A stretch of 64,000 nucleotides of DNA from Weissella uvarum (GCF_016908785.1 NZ_JAFBEO010000003.1:62001-126000); one strand, 5' to 3'. Counted from the first letter of the stretch, positions 32,586 to 42,072 are shown. Numbers and translations: made by a program. The notes: generated from the sequence alone by a model not told the origin.

Positions 32586-33938
32586 TTAGTTTGCTTGACG
32601 CTTATGGCTACGTTGCGTGAAGTAGTATACTGGCAAGCCAAGCAAAGTCACACCTAATCCAATCATGGCAAGTGTAAATTGTGTGAACAATGTTGAAATG
32701 ATAATAAATAAACCACTCAAAATTGCAATCAATGGAATCCATGGATACAAAGGTACCTTATATGGACGTGGCAAATCAGGTTCGCGATGACGTAAGATGA
32801 TTACCCCTACGAAGACCAATGTGTAGAACAACCAAATAACAAAGACTAGCATGTCAGTCAAAGTATCAAATCCACCGACGAACATCAAAGCGATAGCCAA
32901 AACAAGTTCAAATAATCCAGCGATGTAAGGAATTTGGTTCTTGTTCAAGCGTGTAAGATACTTTGAGAATGGCAATGAGTTTTCTTCGGCCATAACATAT
33001 GGCAAACGCATACCAGTCAATGTGTAACCATTCAAAGTTCCATAAATTGAAATCAAGATACCAATGGTGATAAGCTTACCGCCCCACTCACCAAAAATCT
33101 TGTTTGCAACGTCCATGGCAGCATTTTCATTACCGGCCAAGGCACTTAATGGTAACGTGTGCAAGAAGACAAAGTTAACAAATAAGTAAACAGCCATAAC
33201 GGCTAAAATTCCACCAGTGATGGCCTTTGGCAAGTCACGTGAAGGGTTCTTCATTTCACCAGCAATGTTACCAACGTGGATCCAGCCATCATAAGCATAC
33301 ATTGTGGCAAGCAAACCAGCTCCCATAGCAGTAATGAAACCACCAGTACCTGGGCCTGCAGTCACTGGGAAGAGACTAACATGCACCCCACCAGGTTGCA
33401 TTAAACCAAAAATGACAATTAATGCAAGTGGAATTAACTTAAAGAATAATGTGATTGACTGGAAAGCTCCAGCAATCTTAGCCCCTAAGAAATTAATCAA
33501 CTCCACAGAGATTAAGGCGATTGCGCCGATTAGGATAATAAATTTGGCATCTAGATGGAATAAGTTAACCAACTGGGTTCCAAAAATGATTCCTTTGGCT
33601 GCAATACTTGCTGGGAAGTACACAATAACTTGCGCCCAGCCAAGTAAGAAACTTGGTAATTTTCCGTACGCCCGTTCGATGTATACCAACATCCCACCAG
33701 TTTCTGGCAAAGCAGCCGCTAATTCGGCACCTGTCAAACCAGCACATAAGGTAATTAAACCACCTAGTAGCCAAACGAGCATCGACATACTTGTTGATCC
33801 AGTCACCTCTGAAACATTTGAGACTTTAAAAAAGACACCTGCTCCGATAACAGTTCCTACCACAGTTGAGATGGCAGACATAAGCGACATACTGCGCTTC
33901 AGTTGTTTCGGATTAGATGAAACATTTTCATTATTCAT
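32586..33938 (-). CDS. APC family amino acid permease
   Basis: 450-residue transporter with about 12 membrane helices. The first helix carries GTVIGAGVFFKVS, the unwound substrate-binding segment of the amino acid-polyamine-cation superfamily. Overall it resembles the LAT/SteT-type serine-threonine exchanger group, but substrate is not certain from sequence. The C-terminus ends with a short basic tail (RSHKRQAN). It is monocistronic; no cotranscribed amino-acid metabolism gene is near. Confidence 0.9.
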   Translation of the reverse strand: MNNENVSSNPKQLKRSMSLMSAISTVVGTVIGAGVFFKVSNVSEVTGSTSMSMLVWLLGGLITLCAGLTGAELAAALPETGGMLVYIERAYGKLPSFLLGWAQVIVYFPASIAAKGIIFGTQLVNLFHLDAKFIILIGAIALISVELINFLGAKIAGAFQSITLFFKLIPLALIVIFGLMQPGGVHVSLFPVTAGPGTGGFITAMGAGLLATMYAYDGWIHVGNIAGEMKNPSRDLPKAITGGILAVMAVYLFVNFVFLHTLPLSALAGNENAAMDVANKIFGEWGGKLITIGILISIYGTLNGYTLTGMRLPYVMAEENSLPFSKYLTRLNKNQIPYIAGLFELVLAIALMFVGGFDTLTDMLVFVIWLFYTLVFVGVIILRHREPDLPRPYKVPLYPWIPLIAILSGLFIIISTLFTQFTLAMIGLGVTLLGLPVYYFTQRSHKRQAN

Positions 33939-34021
33939 AATTATCTGTACCTACTCACTTTTTTCTAACTTTATTAGCTAATCCCAAAATTATAGCTGAA
34001 TTTTATATGTTTTGCAATATT

Positions 34022-34846
34022 TTAATGCCCTTTTAAGGCTTGGTGCATGTAGTGCCGGTACATATAGTTGTACTTTTCAGTGACATTTTTACTATGCCAA
34101 GGCTTATTTTTACCACAATAGTGCAAGAAAACGGTGTTATTAATGACCCAATCAGTATCGCAAATGCCATTTGAGACAAATTGGTAGGTCATATCTTTGC
34201 GGACATCGTAATTGTAGTAAGCATCCGTGACGGGCAAAATTTGATCACCATACAGTTTATTTAAGACATCCTGGTCGGGCAACAACAAGAAATTTTTGTA
34301 TTCTTCAATGAAATTAAAAATGTCCTCTGGATGGACCTTTTCACGAATATACGCTAAGTTCATCAATAAAACGCCAGAATTATAATAGTTGTCTAAATCA
34401 GTGTCGAGACGAATCTTGTTGACAGTTCCGGTTAAATTCAAGGCATCTGCATGCATTGAAGCCGCATAAAGATAATTATCAATATTTGTTGTATAGAATT
34501 CGCTAATATCATTGATGCAAAGAATATCTGCATCTAAATAAAGAATTTTATCTAGATTAGTTGGTAAATATTCATGTGCTAGTAGTCTGAAATAAATCGA
34601 CTTTGGATAGCGCTTAGAAACTGGCGCCTTTGAAAAATCATCTTTATCAATGATGATTGGATGATAGGTCATGTTAAATTGATTTAAAAATGCCTTCAAA
34701 CGAGCAGTTGTTTGGAGCTCTTCCTCTTGGACAACATAAACGTGGTACTGGTTATCAGGTGATGAATTCACGTAAATTGAATAAACTGTTGTCATCAGTT
34801 GATCAGTAAAGTGTTCATCAATCGAAAAAAGTAAATTAACATCCAT
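34022..34846 (-). CDS. GT8 family glycosyltransferase
   Basis: 274-residue enzyme with the GT8 features NLLFSIDEHF near the start, YLDADILCIND (DxD, about residues 97-107), NSGVLLMNL and the C-terminal FLHYCGKNKPW with the metal-contacting His. These use UDP-sugars, often to build lipopolysaccharide-type or teichoic-acid side chains. The acceptor is unknown. It is flanked by a HAD phosphatase in the same direction with a 52-nt gap. Confidence 0.92.
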   Translation of the reverse strand: MDVNLLFSIDEHFTDQLMTTVYSIYVNSSPDNQYHVYVVQEEELQTTARLKAFLNQFNMTYHPIIIDKDDFSKAPVSKRYPKSIYFRLLAHEYLPTNLDKILYLDADILCINDISEFYTTNIDNYLYAASMHADALNLTGTVNKIRLDTDLDNYYNSGVLLMNLAYIREKVHPEDIFNFIEEYKNFLLLPDQDVLNKLYGDQILPVTDAYYNYDVRKDMTYQFVSNGICDTDWVINNTVFLHYCGKNKPWHSKNVTEKYNYMYRHYMHQALKGH

Positions 34847-34898
34847 AAAAAAACCTCGATAGTTTGGTCATTTAACACTTAATTGATATTGGGGTTTC

Positions 34899-35732
34899 CT
34901 ACTTAAGTGGTAATTGTAGTTCTTTGATAACCGTGTCTAAAACACCGTCACGTTGATTATCAGCAATTGCATGTGGGAAATGCTCTAATAAATAAGGATC
35001 TCCGTTTGGCATTGACCGTGCTGCTTTAGCATGTTCTAGCATTTCTAGATCATTAAATCCGTCCCCAAAAGCCATGACATTGTCGAAAGTTAAACCATAA
35101 TAGTCTAGCAGATACTGGATACCTGTTGCTTTATTGACGTTTGCGGGAATAATATCGATGGCACCATATCCGGATGTAGTAGCATGATAAGTCTCGCCAT
35201 AATTACGATTAATCATGTCAATAAATTGGCGCGCATCTTCTGGTAAGGCGCTAAAAATAATCTTAATGATGGTCTCATCGGTTGGAATTTCTGAGAAATC
35301 ATCGATAAATTTCAAATCAGGGAAATACCAGCGAATATCGTCATAGAGATCCCCCTGTCCACGGTATTGGCTGAGCATATACGAATCGTGTTGACCATTA
35401 AAGATGATGCCATGACGTAAGCGTAGCTGTGCATCTTCAATAAGTTTTTGGATTTTAGGACCGTCTGAGCGTTCAAAATGCGCTTCACGCAGTAATTCAC
35501 CTGTTTTAGTTTTAACTTGTCCCCCATTGTTGACAGCATAATCGAAGCGACCGATAAAAGGTCTAAAAACGTGGTCCACTAAGGGCTGATCATTACCGGT
35601 GGCGATGACAAAATGTAAATCGTGGGCATCAAAATAATCGAGCAAAGCACTAAATTTGGCTTCATTCACGCCACGTTGATTGTTGAAGAATGTACCATCT
35701 AAGTCAGTGGCTACCATTTTAATTTCAGACAT
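34899..35732 (-). CDS. Cof-type HAD-IIB hydrolase
   Basis: 277-residue phosphatase of the haloacid dehalogenase superfamily. Motif I is DLDGTFFNN (nucleophile and acid/base Asp at about residues 10 and 12), motif II is in VIATGN, and motif IV is FGDGFNDLEML. A C2-type cap lies between. Members hydrolyse sugar phosphates, flavin or pyridoxal phosphates. The specific substrate is unknown. Confidence 0.92.
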   Translation of the reverse strand: MSEIKMVATDLDGTFFNNQRGVNEAKFSALLDYFDAHDLHFVIATGNDQPLVDHVFRPFIGRFDYAVNNGGQVKTKTGELLREAHFERSDGPKIQKLIEDAQLRLRHGIIFNGQHDSYMLSQYRGQGDLYDDIRWYFPDLKFIDDFSEIPTDETIIKIIFSALPEDARQFIDMINRNYGETYHATTSGYGAIDIIPANVNKATGIQYLLDYYGLTFDNVMAFGDGFNDLEMLEHAKAARSMPNGDPYLLEHFPHAIADNQRDGVLDTVIKELQLPLK

Positions 35733-35775
35733 ATCGCTCTCCTTTAATTGTTGGGCACTTTTCTTTCATTCTAGA

Positions 35776-35810
35776 GTAAAAAAAAGCAGGTGTAAACCAC
35801 ACCCACTTTT
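35776..35810 (-). terminator. Terminator of the ThrE-type exporter pair
   Basis: AAAAGCAGGTGT pairs with ACACCCACTTTT (with mismatches); on the minus strand the stem is followed by TTTTTTTT. Confidence 0.7.
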
Positions 35811-35822
35811 GAAAGGCCTATT

Positions 35823-36278
35823 TTAGGCTTGTTTATATTTTTTAATCCCCTTCATGATAAACGAGAGCATGAGGTTAACGGCGACCATGCTACCATAGAT
35901 GCAGACCGATGTTTCAACGAAGCCTTCCGTATTCGTGATAAAGACGGCTTTATCAAATTGAAATAGACTCATAATCATTAAGTATAGCTTTTGTCCAGGG
36001 AAATAAGGCACTAAACCAGGTACTAGCAGAATAAAGGCCGGAATGTGATAGCGTCGGGCGGCAAAAAAACTAAGTGCAGTGACACTAGCAACGCCAAATG
36101 CCACCCCATAATAAATATTATTGGCAATATACGTGGCAATTAAATTAGGAACATAACTAATGGCACCAATTGTCCCAGCAACTAATAAAGAACGATTAGG
36201 CGCTTGCACGGTCATGGCAAAGCCAATGGTTGCGCCGAAAATAAGCAAGATTTGTAATGCAATTGATGAAATGGACAT
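35823..36278 (-). CDS. ThrE-type threonine/serine exporter, small subunit
   Basis: 151 residues with about four to five hydrophobic segments, matching the C-terminal half of ThrE (the ThrE_2/DUF3815 domain). PGLVPYFPGQKLY is a family segment (about residues 86-98). It starts 3 nt after the larger subunit gene, so the two halves of a transporter that is one protein in actinobacteria are here separate but cotranslated. Confidence 0.88.
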   Translation of the reverse strand: MSISSIALQILLIFGATIGFAMTVQAPNRSLLVAGTIGAISYVPNLIATYIANNIYYGVAFGVASVTALSFFAARRYHIPAFILLVPGLVPYFPGQKLYLMIMSLFQFDKAVFITNTEGFVETSVCIYGSMVAVNLMLSFIMKGIKKYKQA

Positions 36279-36281
36279 ACC

Positions 36282-37061
36282 TTACCTCCAAACCGTGTAA
36301 ACGAGTAGACTACCTAATACCATGGTAAATGTAAGAATTAAAGCACTCAACAAACGTTGTGGCCCACTAATCAAGTTACCATCAAAGATATCGTTAATCG
36401 AGGTGGTGATTTGGACCCCTGGTAATAATGGGAAAAGTGCACCAATAATAATCATATTATATTCTGGTAAAGGAGTTCCAAGTTTAATCAAACGGACGGC
36501 AACTGTAATTAAGGCGGCCACAATTAGTTCACCGATAAATGGTCGATGGAGCACATTATAGAGTTTGGTCACACCGTACATGCCTAATAAGCCGAAAATA
36601 CCGGCTAAAAGACTATTGAATACATTGTGCATGGCCATATACGTTAATGTACTACTGAGAAAAAAACTACCTAGATTGGCTTTTGTTAAGCTGGTCATGG
36701 GTTGTTTTCTAAGTTTACGCAGTTCTTGATAGAGTTCTTTTAGGGTAAGTTCATGCGCGACAAATGAGCGGGACAAACGATTAATCTCATCAATTTTGGT
36801 TAAATTAATTGATTTCACACTGGTTTGTTCAACCAAGACTAAGGGCTGCATATCTTCATCTGTCGGGTCATTGGCTGTAATGATAATCAAAGTACTGGTA
36901 ACATAAGCTTGAATATCATCATTACCTTCCGAATAGGTATTGGCGATATAATGCACAGTGTCGTCAATTCGTGAAAGTTCAGAACCATTTTCCATTAAAA
37001 TTTGGCTCGCCAATAAACAGGTTTTAGCGAGTAATAGTTGTTGCCGATCTTGCCCTATCAT
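36282..37061 (-). CDS. ThrE-type threonine/serine exporter, large subunit
   Basis: 259 residues: an N-terminal soluble domain with LLASQILMENGSELSRIDDTV, characteristic of the DUF1212/ThrE family, and about five C-terminal membrane helices, with a GALFPLLPGVQITT segment. The family exports threonine and serine in Corynebacterium; that function here is by homology. It precedes the small subunit gene by 3 nt. Confidence 0.88.
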   Translation of the reverse strand: MIGQDRQQLLLAKTCLLASQILMENGSELSRIDDTVHYIANTYSEGNDDIQAYVTSTLIIITANDPTDEDMQPLVLVEQTSVKSINLTKIDEINRLSRSFVAHELTLKELYQELRKLRKQPMTSLTKANLGSFFLSSTLTYMAMHNVFNSLLAGIFGLLGMYGVTKLYNVLHRPFIGELIVAALITVAVRLIKLGTPLPEYNMIIIGALFPLLPGVQITTSINDIFDGNLISGPQRLLSALILTFTMVLGSLLVYTVWR

Positions 37062-37137
37062 AGCGTCCTCTTTCCAGTAATTGTAAAAATTTAAAATATC
37101 AATTGTCGTTTTTTAGCTGCCGAGGCAGGCCAAACCA

Positions 37138-37178
37138 CAAAAAAAGTTACTAAAGTTGATTGGAACTTTCAGTAACTC
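37138..37178 (-). terminator. Terminator of the ADP-ribosylglycohydrolase-like gene
   Basis: On the minus strand GTTACTGAAAGTT and AACTTTAGTAAC pair with one bulge and are followed by TTTTTTT. Confidence 0.8.
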
Positions 37179-37185
37179 ATTATAC

Positions 37186-38106
37186 TTAATAAAATGGATT
37201 GTACCGCTTAAAACGATGTGATCGATTTCCGGCTGTCAGAATTCGTTTAACTTGGTTCAAGCCATTCTTATTGACTGAGGCCATAGCTGCTTGATCAGGT
37301 TCAAAAAGTAATGCAGCAGTTGAACCGACTAACGGTAACAGCGTTTGTGGGTCCCCTGCTAATTGATTACATTTACTTAATGCATCTTGATAAGACTCAG
37401 CATTGAGGATAATCCAAATGCAGGCAGTTAAGGTATCAGTAACTTGGTTTGAAGCAGTTAATTCAGTCACATGGGTATGCTTGAAATCGGGTGTGTTTAA
37501 TTGGTTAAACGCCGAAAGTGAATTTTGAAATACTTGATGTTTTGAATAGTAATCATAAGCAGTATCAATTGCCGATTCTAGTGCATCAACTGGTGTGACC
37601 TGCGCTAATAATTGATTGACGAACATCGCGTAGATACCGTTGGCAATTAAGGCTACCGGTTGATTGTGTGTTAAGCCAGTAATTTGATGCAAAATCAACA
37701 TTGCTGGGTCATCAACGACAAAATCATCACCATATTCAGTATTCAAAAATAGCACTGCGGGCATAATTCTTAATAAAGCCCCATCATCAACATCCTCAGT
37801 CTGATTACTACCAGACGAAAAAGGATCGTGATTAATCATATAGTGTTCAATCGACCGAATGGTTGTTCGATCACTGAGTTGCACACTACGGTCAGCCGTA
37901 TAGTCGCCACGCGCATACCAAGCCGTAAATTGATCCATTAAGTGATTTAAGTTGTATCCTCGAGTTAAGCTAGCAATGGTTGCCAGGCTTAGAGACGAAG
38001 CAGATGACCAATCTGTGATGTCACTGTACTCCTGCTTTTCGGCGTAACAGTCCGCATTGATCAAGCCATAAGTTGTCTGGGTTAAAGGAGACTGCGTTTC
38101 ATTCAT
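37186..38106 (-). CDS. ADP-ribosylglycohydrolase-family protein with degenerate metal site
   Basis: 306-residue protein with the overall DraG-type fold signature: YGLINADCYA near residue 13, DWSSASSLSLATIASLTRGYN (about 32-52), a QFTAWYARGDYTA segment, EDVDDGALLRIMPAV (about 115), and a C-terminal AGDPQTLLPLVGSTAAL. In active relatives the second element reads WSDDTS, with the two metal-binding Asp; here it is WSSASS (Ser35-Ala36-Ser37). The last element is normally GDTDT; here GDPQT. It is therefore probably unable to bind the usual dinuclear metal. ATG 38106 is used rather than the ATG at 38124. Confidence 0.75.
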   Translation of the reverse strand: MNETQSPLTQTTYGLINADCYAEKQEYSDITDWSSASSLSLATIASLTRGYNLNHLMDQFTAWYARGDYTADRSVQLSDRTTIRSIEHYMINHDPFSSGSNQTEDVDDGALLRIMPAVLFLNTEYGDDFVVDDPAMLILHQITGLTHNQPVALIANGIYAMFVNQLLAQVTPVDALESAIDTAYDYYSKHQVFQNSLSAFNQLNTPDFKHTHVTELTASNQVTDTLTACIWIILNAESYQDALSKCNQLAGDPQTLLPLVGSTAALLFEPDQAAMASVNKNGLNQVKRILTAGNRSHRFKRYNPFY

Positions 38107-38216
38107 GTGTCTTAATCCTTTCAATCATCAAATTCTAACATGGATGTAATATGTTGGCAAATGAATTGAAATGCACTATAATTGGAGATATTGATTTTCA
38201 AATTAAGGAGTACCGC

Positions 38217-38642
38217 ATGGACGAATCAGTTCAATCACCAGAAATTAATACATTTTCGCTTGTCGCATTGCGCGATCGTTTGCTACCTGATTTGTTACAA
38301 GATGATGAATCTAACATTCTTTATTGGGCTGGTAAAAGCTTAGCACGACGCGAAGAATTTAGTAGCATCACCGCCATTGAAATTTATTTCAGTCGCATTG
38401 GTTTTGGTAATCTCAAAGCCCTCGGCCATAAAGGTACAGAGATCAAATGGGAATTAACGGGACCAATTGTTGGGGCCCGCTTAGCTGAACGAACAGAAGC
38501 AAGTTTTTATTTAGAAGCAGGTTTCTTAGCACAAGCACTTGAAACACTATCAGGCGTTGGGACAGAAGCTCAAGTTAACGTGGCTGATGATATCGCTACA
38601 TTCGATGTGTTAACTGAAAGCTCAGTTGACCTACCAATTTAA
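38217..38642 (+). CDS. YslB family protein (DUF2507)
   Basis: 141-residue conserved Firmicutes protein of unknown function. Landmarks are LRDRLLPDLLQDDESNILYWAGKSLAR (residues 16-42) and FYLEAGFLAQALE. It belongs to a TRAPP-like/NO-binding-like fold group by family knowledge. ATG 38217 with AAGGAG upstream is the likely start. It is divergent from the ADP-ribosylglycohydrolase-like gene. Confidence 0.88.
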   Translation: MDESVQSPEINTFSLVALRDRLLPDLLQDDESNILYWAGKSLARREEFSSITAIEIYFSRIGFGNLKALGHKGTEIKWELTGPIVGARLAERTEASFYLEAGFLAQALETLSGVGTEAQVNVADDIATFDVLTESSVDLPI

Positions 38643-38650
38643 TAAAGTAT

Positions 38651-38692
38651 AAAAAAAGCAACGATTCGTCTATATGAATCGTTGCTTTTTTA
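38651..38692 (+). terminator. Bidirectional terminator between yslB-like gene and trmB
   Basis: AAAAAAGCAACGATTC and GAATCGTTGCTTTTTT form a perfect stem. Confidence 0.9.
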
Positions 38693-38698
38693 TTGCTG

Positions 38699-39361
38699 TT
38701 ATTTGAATGCGCCCACAAATTTGTAAATTGGGAAACCACGTTCTGAAAACTTTTGTTCATACTCTGTTTCTACATTATCAACCATTTTCTCAGGGTCGGC
38801 ATGCAAGTCGAGTGAAATACCATCAGGCAAAAATTCTAAACCAAATTGATTAAATGAATATAGTGAGTATTCAAATAAACCACGGTTATCGGTTTTAAAT
38901 TCTAATTCCCCACCGGCTGGTAAGACAGCTTGATAACCAGCTAAGAATGATTTGTATGTTAAACGGCGGCTTTCGTGGCGTGTTTTTGGCCATGGATCAG
39001 AGAAGTTAAGGAAAATCTTGCTAACTTCCCCTTTTTCAAAATAAGTTTCGACGCCAGCCCCATCACCATAGATGAATTTTAGGTTAGGTAATTCATCTGG
39101 ATCTTCATCGGCTTTACGAGCAGCTACCGCAACGGCGGCTTCTTGAATTTCCATACCGATGAAATTGATTTCAGGGTATTTTTTGGCCATACCAATGATA
39201 AATTGTCCCTTTCCAGTTCCAATTTCGATTTGTAGTGGTCGTTGGGTTGGAAAAATTGATTGCCAATTGCCTTTCAATTCTGTGGCAGCCTGTTGGTTGA
39301 TGACTAATGAGTCATGTGCTTCAAGCCAAGGCCCAGCCCATTTTTTATTTCTTAGACGCAT
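38699..39361 (-). CDS. trmB: tRNA (guanine-N7-)-methyltransferase
   Basis: 220-residue SAM-dependent enzyme that methylates G46 of tRNA. The SAM motif EIGTGKGQFI (about residues 46-55), NFIGMEIQ, FLNFSDPWPKTRHE with the catalytic Asp, and the C-terminal TEYEQKFSERGFPIYKF are all typical. Its first 17 nt overlap the end of ecsB, suggesting translational coupling within ecsA-ecsB-trmB. Confidence 0.96.
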   Translation of the reverse strand: MRLRNKKWAGPWLEAHDSLVINQQAATELKGNWQSIFPTQRPLQIEIGTGKGQFIIGMAKKYPEINFIGMEIQEAAVAVAARKADEDPDELPNLKFIYGDGAGVETYFEKGEVSKIFLNFSDPWPKTRHESRRLTYKSFLAGYQAVLPAGGELEFKTDNRGLFEYSLYSFNQFGLEFLPDGISLDLHADPEKMVDNVETEYEQKFSERGFPIYKFVGAFK

Positions 39362-40448
39362 TGCGTGTTCTCCTTTTGAACATTGAGTTAATTGAATAAT
39401 TAGAATACCAGAATACCAAAAGCAAACTCAACATGACAAGCGTTAAGCTCATAATTGCCTGAAATTCATGGAGTGGTTGCGTTAGGATAATGAGGATGAA
39501 CCAAACGATATCCATAATGAGTAATAGCGGTAAACTTAGTGCTTGAAAAGCTTTTTTACGATCACTTAGACTGATTGGCAGAATGCCATCATAGGCTAAG
39601 CGACGATAGCTGCTAACTAAAGGTAGCAGTTGAAGGACAAAAAGATATTGGAACAATGCTAGAAGTAAGAGTAACAAAGGTCCCTGTAGGAATGGAATGA
39701 GTAAGCTACCAAGCACCACCATTCGGACCCACAACATTAAATATTGACTCTTCCGAATGAAAGTTGTCAAATACAAAGGCAGTAATGCTAATTTATGGTA
39801 ACCAGGCCAGCTTGGCCGAATTTTTTCTAAATAAGGATGTGCTTTGATTGGGCTGGCTAGTCCTGGGACATCAACAAATAGATTGAAGAAGCTGTAGATA
39901 TTGGCTAAGCGCTGATCTTCGGCATTAGCAATCGCTTCCCAATTCATCAATTGTGGCTGTTGTTTAAAACGAGCAGTTCGTTGTCCCCGCATATATGTGA
40001 TGCTGATTTTTGCTAAGACAAGCACGACGGTACCGATGATGATAATCCACTCCAGCTGAGCAAATAATTTAAAAGCAATGGGCCAAAAAATGAGGACCAT
40101 TATTAACTGTAGGCCACCATTGAAGAGCATACTGTAGGTCATTGCTTGTTGCCAAGCATGCCGAAGTTTATGTTCATCACCTAAAAAGACCAAGGCATCA
40201 GCATGGCGAATGAAGGTAGCCGGCTTGTTAAAGATAGCCAAACTAAAGCCTAGGATGAGGCCTAAACTAGCCTGCGTCCACCACGTAACTGGCAAACTGA
40301 TGAGTAACTGACGATAGGCAAATAAAAGTGCTCCAAACAAGAAGAAAAAAGCAATTACTGCATGGTCGTTAAAAATGAATTTTAAATACTTTAAAAATTC
40401 GCGCCATTGTTGGGCTAAGCGTTGTTTAAATAATTGATCCGTGTGCAT
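39345..40448 (-). CDS. ecsB: ABC transporter permease EcsB
   Basis: 367-residue membrane protein with about 8-10 hydrophobic segments and the typical KYLKFIFNDHAVIAFFF opening. It forms the membrane part of the Ecs transporter with EcsA. In Bacillus Ecs affects intramembrane proteolysis and peptide export; substrates are not known here. It is 3 nt from ecsA and overlaps trmB. Confidence 0.9.
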   Translation of the reverse strand: MHTDQLFKQRLAQQWREFLKYLKFIFNDHAVIAFFFLFGALLFAYRQLLISLPVTWWTQASLGLILGFSLAIFNKPATFIRHADALVFLGDEHKLRHAWQQAMTYSMLFNGGLQLIMVLIFWPIAFKLFAQLEWIIIIGTVVLVLAKISITYMRGQRTARFKQQPQLMNWEAIANAEDQRLANIYSFFNLFVDVPGLASPIKAHPYLEKIRPSWPGYHKLALLPLYLTTFIRKSQYLMLWVRMVVLGSLLIPFLQGPLLLLLLALFQYLFVLQLLPLVSSYRRLAYDGILPISLSDRKKAFQALSLPLLLIMDIVWFILIILTQPLHEFQAIMSLTLVMLSLLLVFWYSNYSINSMFKRRTRNASKK

Positions 40449-40451
40449 ATG

Positions 40452-41150
40452 CTAACCCTCGCCCATCAACAAGGCTGGTACACGTCCGGCCATGGTATCA
40501 ATTGGACCAGCAGCAGCAATTTCACCATTTTCCAGATAAATAAAATGATTGGCATGGGCTTTTAATGTGCTCATCACATGAGTAGTAATGAGAAAACCAG
40601 CGCCTTGTTGCTTTTTTTCATCGATTAGCTCCAATAAATCTTGGACAGCCAGGGCATCAAGGCCTAAAAATGGTTCATCAATGATGTATAAATCAGCATT
40701 AGTGATAAAAGCCATGACAATCATGACTTTCTGCCGCATCCCTTTTGAAAAATGGGTGGGAAACCAATTTAATTTATCATCGAGTCGGAACATTTTGAGT
40801 AGACGATCAGCTTTTTGCCAACTTGTAGTTGCATCTAGTTTGTAAACATCAATCATTGTTTGCAGGTGCTCTTTTAGATTTAATTCCTCATACAAAACAG
40901 GTTGCTCAGGGACATATGCAATTTGTGATTTATATTGGATTGGATTTGCTGTGAGACTAGCCCCATTTAAAGTGATTTGTCCTTGCATGGGGGCTAAAAG
41001 TCCGACGAGATGGTTAATCGTGGTCGATTTACCAGATCCATTTAAACCAATTAATGCAGTGACTTCACCAGGTTCAATTGTAAAATTAATATCATGAATG
41101 ACGGTTTGTTGGCCGTATCCGCCAGTTAGATGTTCGACATTTAGTGTCAT
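40452..41150 (-). CDS. ecsA: ABC transporter ATP-binding protein EcsA
   Basis: 232-residue ATPase. Walker A is GLNGSGKST (about residues 35-43), the signature is in THFSKGMRQKV, and Walker B is LYIIDEPFLGLD. The H-loop is TTHVMS. It is the first gene of ecsA-ecsB-trmB and is divergent from the HIT gene, the order seen in many Firmicutes. Confidence 0.94.
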   Translation of the reverse strand: MTLNVEHLTGGYGQQTVIHDINFTIEPGEVTALIGLNGSGKSTTINHLVGLLAPMQGQITLNGASLTANPIQYKSQIAYVPEQPVLYEELNLKEHLQTMIDVYKLDATTSWQKADRLLKMFRLDDKLNWFPTHFSKGMRQKVMIVMAFITNADLYIIDEPFLGLDALAVQDLLELIDEKKQQGAGFLITTHVMSTLKAHANHFIYLENGEIAAAGPIDTMAGRVPALLMGEG

Positions 41151-41275
41151 GTGTTTTCCTCTTTAATCTTTAGTCCATTCCCTATTTTACACTATTTTGC
41201 GAGAAAGTTTACAAGCATAATTCAAGCGCATACGCTATAATGAAACTATAACTAGATTTAACCGGAGGCATCACA

Positions 41276-41698
41276 ATGGCAGAAGAAGATATTTTTGATA
41301 AGATTATTTCAGGCGAAATCCCTGCGTATAAAGTCTATGAAGATGACGATGTTTTAGCATTTCTTGATTTAAGTCAAGCGACACCAGGACACACATTGAT
41401 GGTGCCTAAGCAACATGTCGACAGTATTTTTGATTACGATGACGCTTTAGCTGAGAAAGTCTTAACTAAGATTCCAAAGGTGGCTCGGGCCATTAAAGCC
41501 AGTGATGATGCGATTATCGGTATGAATATTTTGATGAATAATGGCGAACCAGCAGGACAATCCGTCTTTCATTCGCATATTCATTTTATTCCGCGTTATG
41601 CTGATGATGATTTGAATTTGCCCGCTCCATCAACCGAACATCCAGTTGATGAACAAACCTATAACGAGCGTGCTGAAAAGATTCGCAAACAATTTTAA
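41276..41698 (+). CDS. HIT family protein
   Basis: 140-residue histidine-triad nucleotide hydrolase/transferase. IFDKIISGEIPAYKVYED is the typical beginning and QSVFHSHIHFIP carries the HxHxH nucleotide-binding triad (about residues 98-102). GGAGG precedes the ATG. It is divergent from ecsA, a conserved arrangement, and is followed 11 nt later by a YtxH-like gene. Confidence 0.94.
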   Translation: MAEEDIFDKIISGEIPAYKVYEDDDVLAFLDLSQATPGHTLMVPKQHVDSIFDYDDALAEKVLTKIPKVARAIKASDDAIIGMNILMNNGEPAGQSVFHSHIHFIPRYADDDLNLPAPSTEHPVDEQTYNERAEKIRKQF

Positions 41699-41709
41699 GG
41701 AGTTAGCTC

Positions 41710-42027
41710 ATGATGGACAACATTAAAAATTTATTTGGTAATGGTGCCAAAGCTGTTCAATATAATTTGCAACATGTGCAACTTCGCTTGAAGTCACTAC
41801 AGGTTAGTACCAAGGAAGTTTCAGCCGCAGTTGAAAATCTGAAGGATGCCCTACCTGAAATTCAAGCAGTTGGGGATGATTTGAAAAAAGAAACACAAAA
41901 GCTTGAATTTAAGAATAAGCCCCATTTAGCCCGAATTGATGAAGCTAAAAAACGGATTGATGATAACTTGGAAACAATCAATCATACCCTCTCATTTAAG
42001 CGTAAAAACAAGAAAAATAAAGCATAA
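41710..42027 (+). CDS. Small coiled-coil protein (YtxH-like position)
   Basis: 105 residues, lysine-rich and mostly helical with heptad-like spacing (KSLQVSTKEVSAAVENLKDALPEIQ) and no membrane helix. The gene position after hit matches that of YtxH/DUF3270-type genes in related bacteria, but the sequence alone does not identify a family. AAGGAG lies upstream. It is probably cotranscribed with the HIT gene. Confidence 0.8.
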   Translation: MMDNIKNLFGNGAKAVQYNLQHVQLRLKSLQVSTKEVSAAVENLKDALPEIQAVGDDLKKETQKLEFKNKPHLARIDEAKKRIDDNLETINHTLSFKRKNKKNKA

Positions 42028-42033
42028 CAACAT

Positions 42034-42072
42034 AAAAAGAGCTAACCGGCATTCACCTAGTTAGCTCTTTTT
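42034..42072 (+). terminator. Bidirectional terminator between the HIT operon and uvrB
   Basis: AAAAAGAGCTAAC and GTTAGCTCTTTTT-type arms (CTAG before the 3' arm) with A and T tracts on both sides. Confidence 0.8.

Noticed and set aside
36282-37061. Frameshifted single ThrE gene
   Set aside because: The two subunits have their own start codons and both halves are complete, which is the usual split form in Firmicutes.
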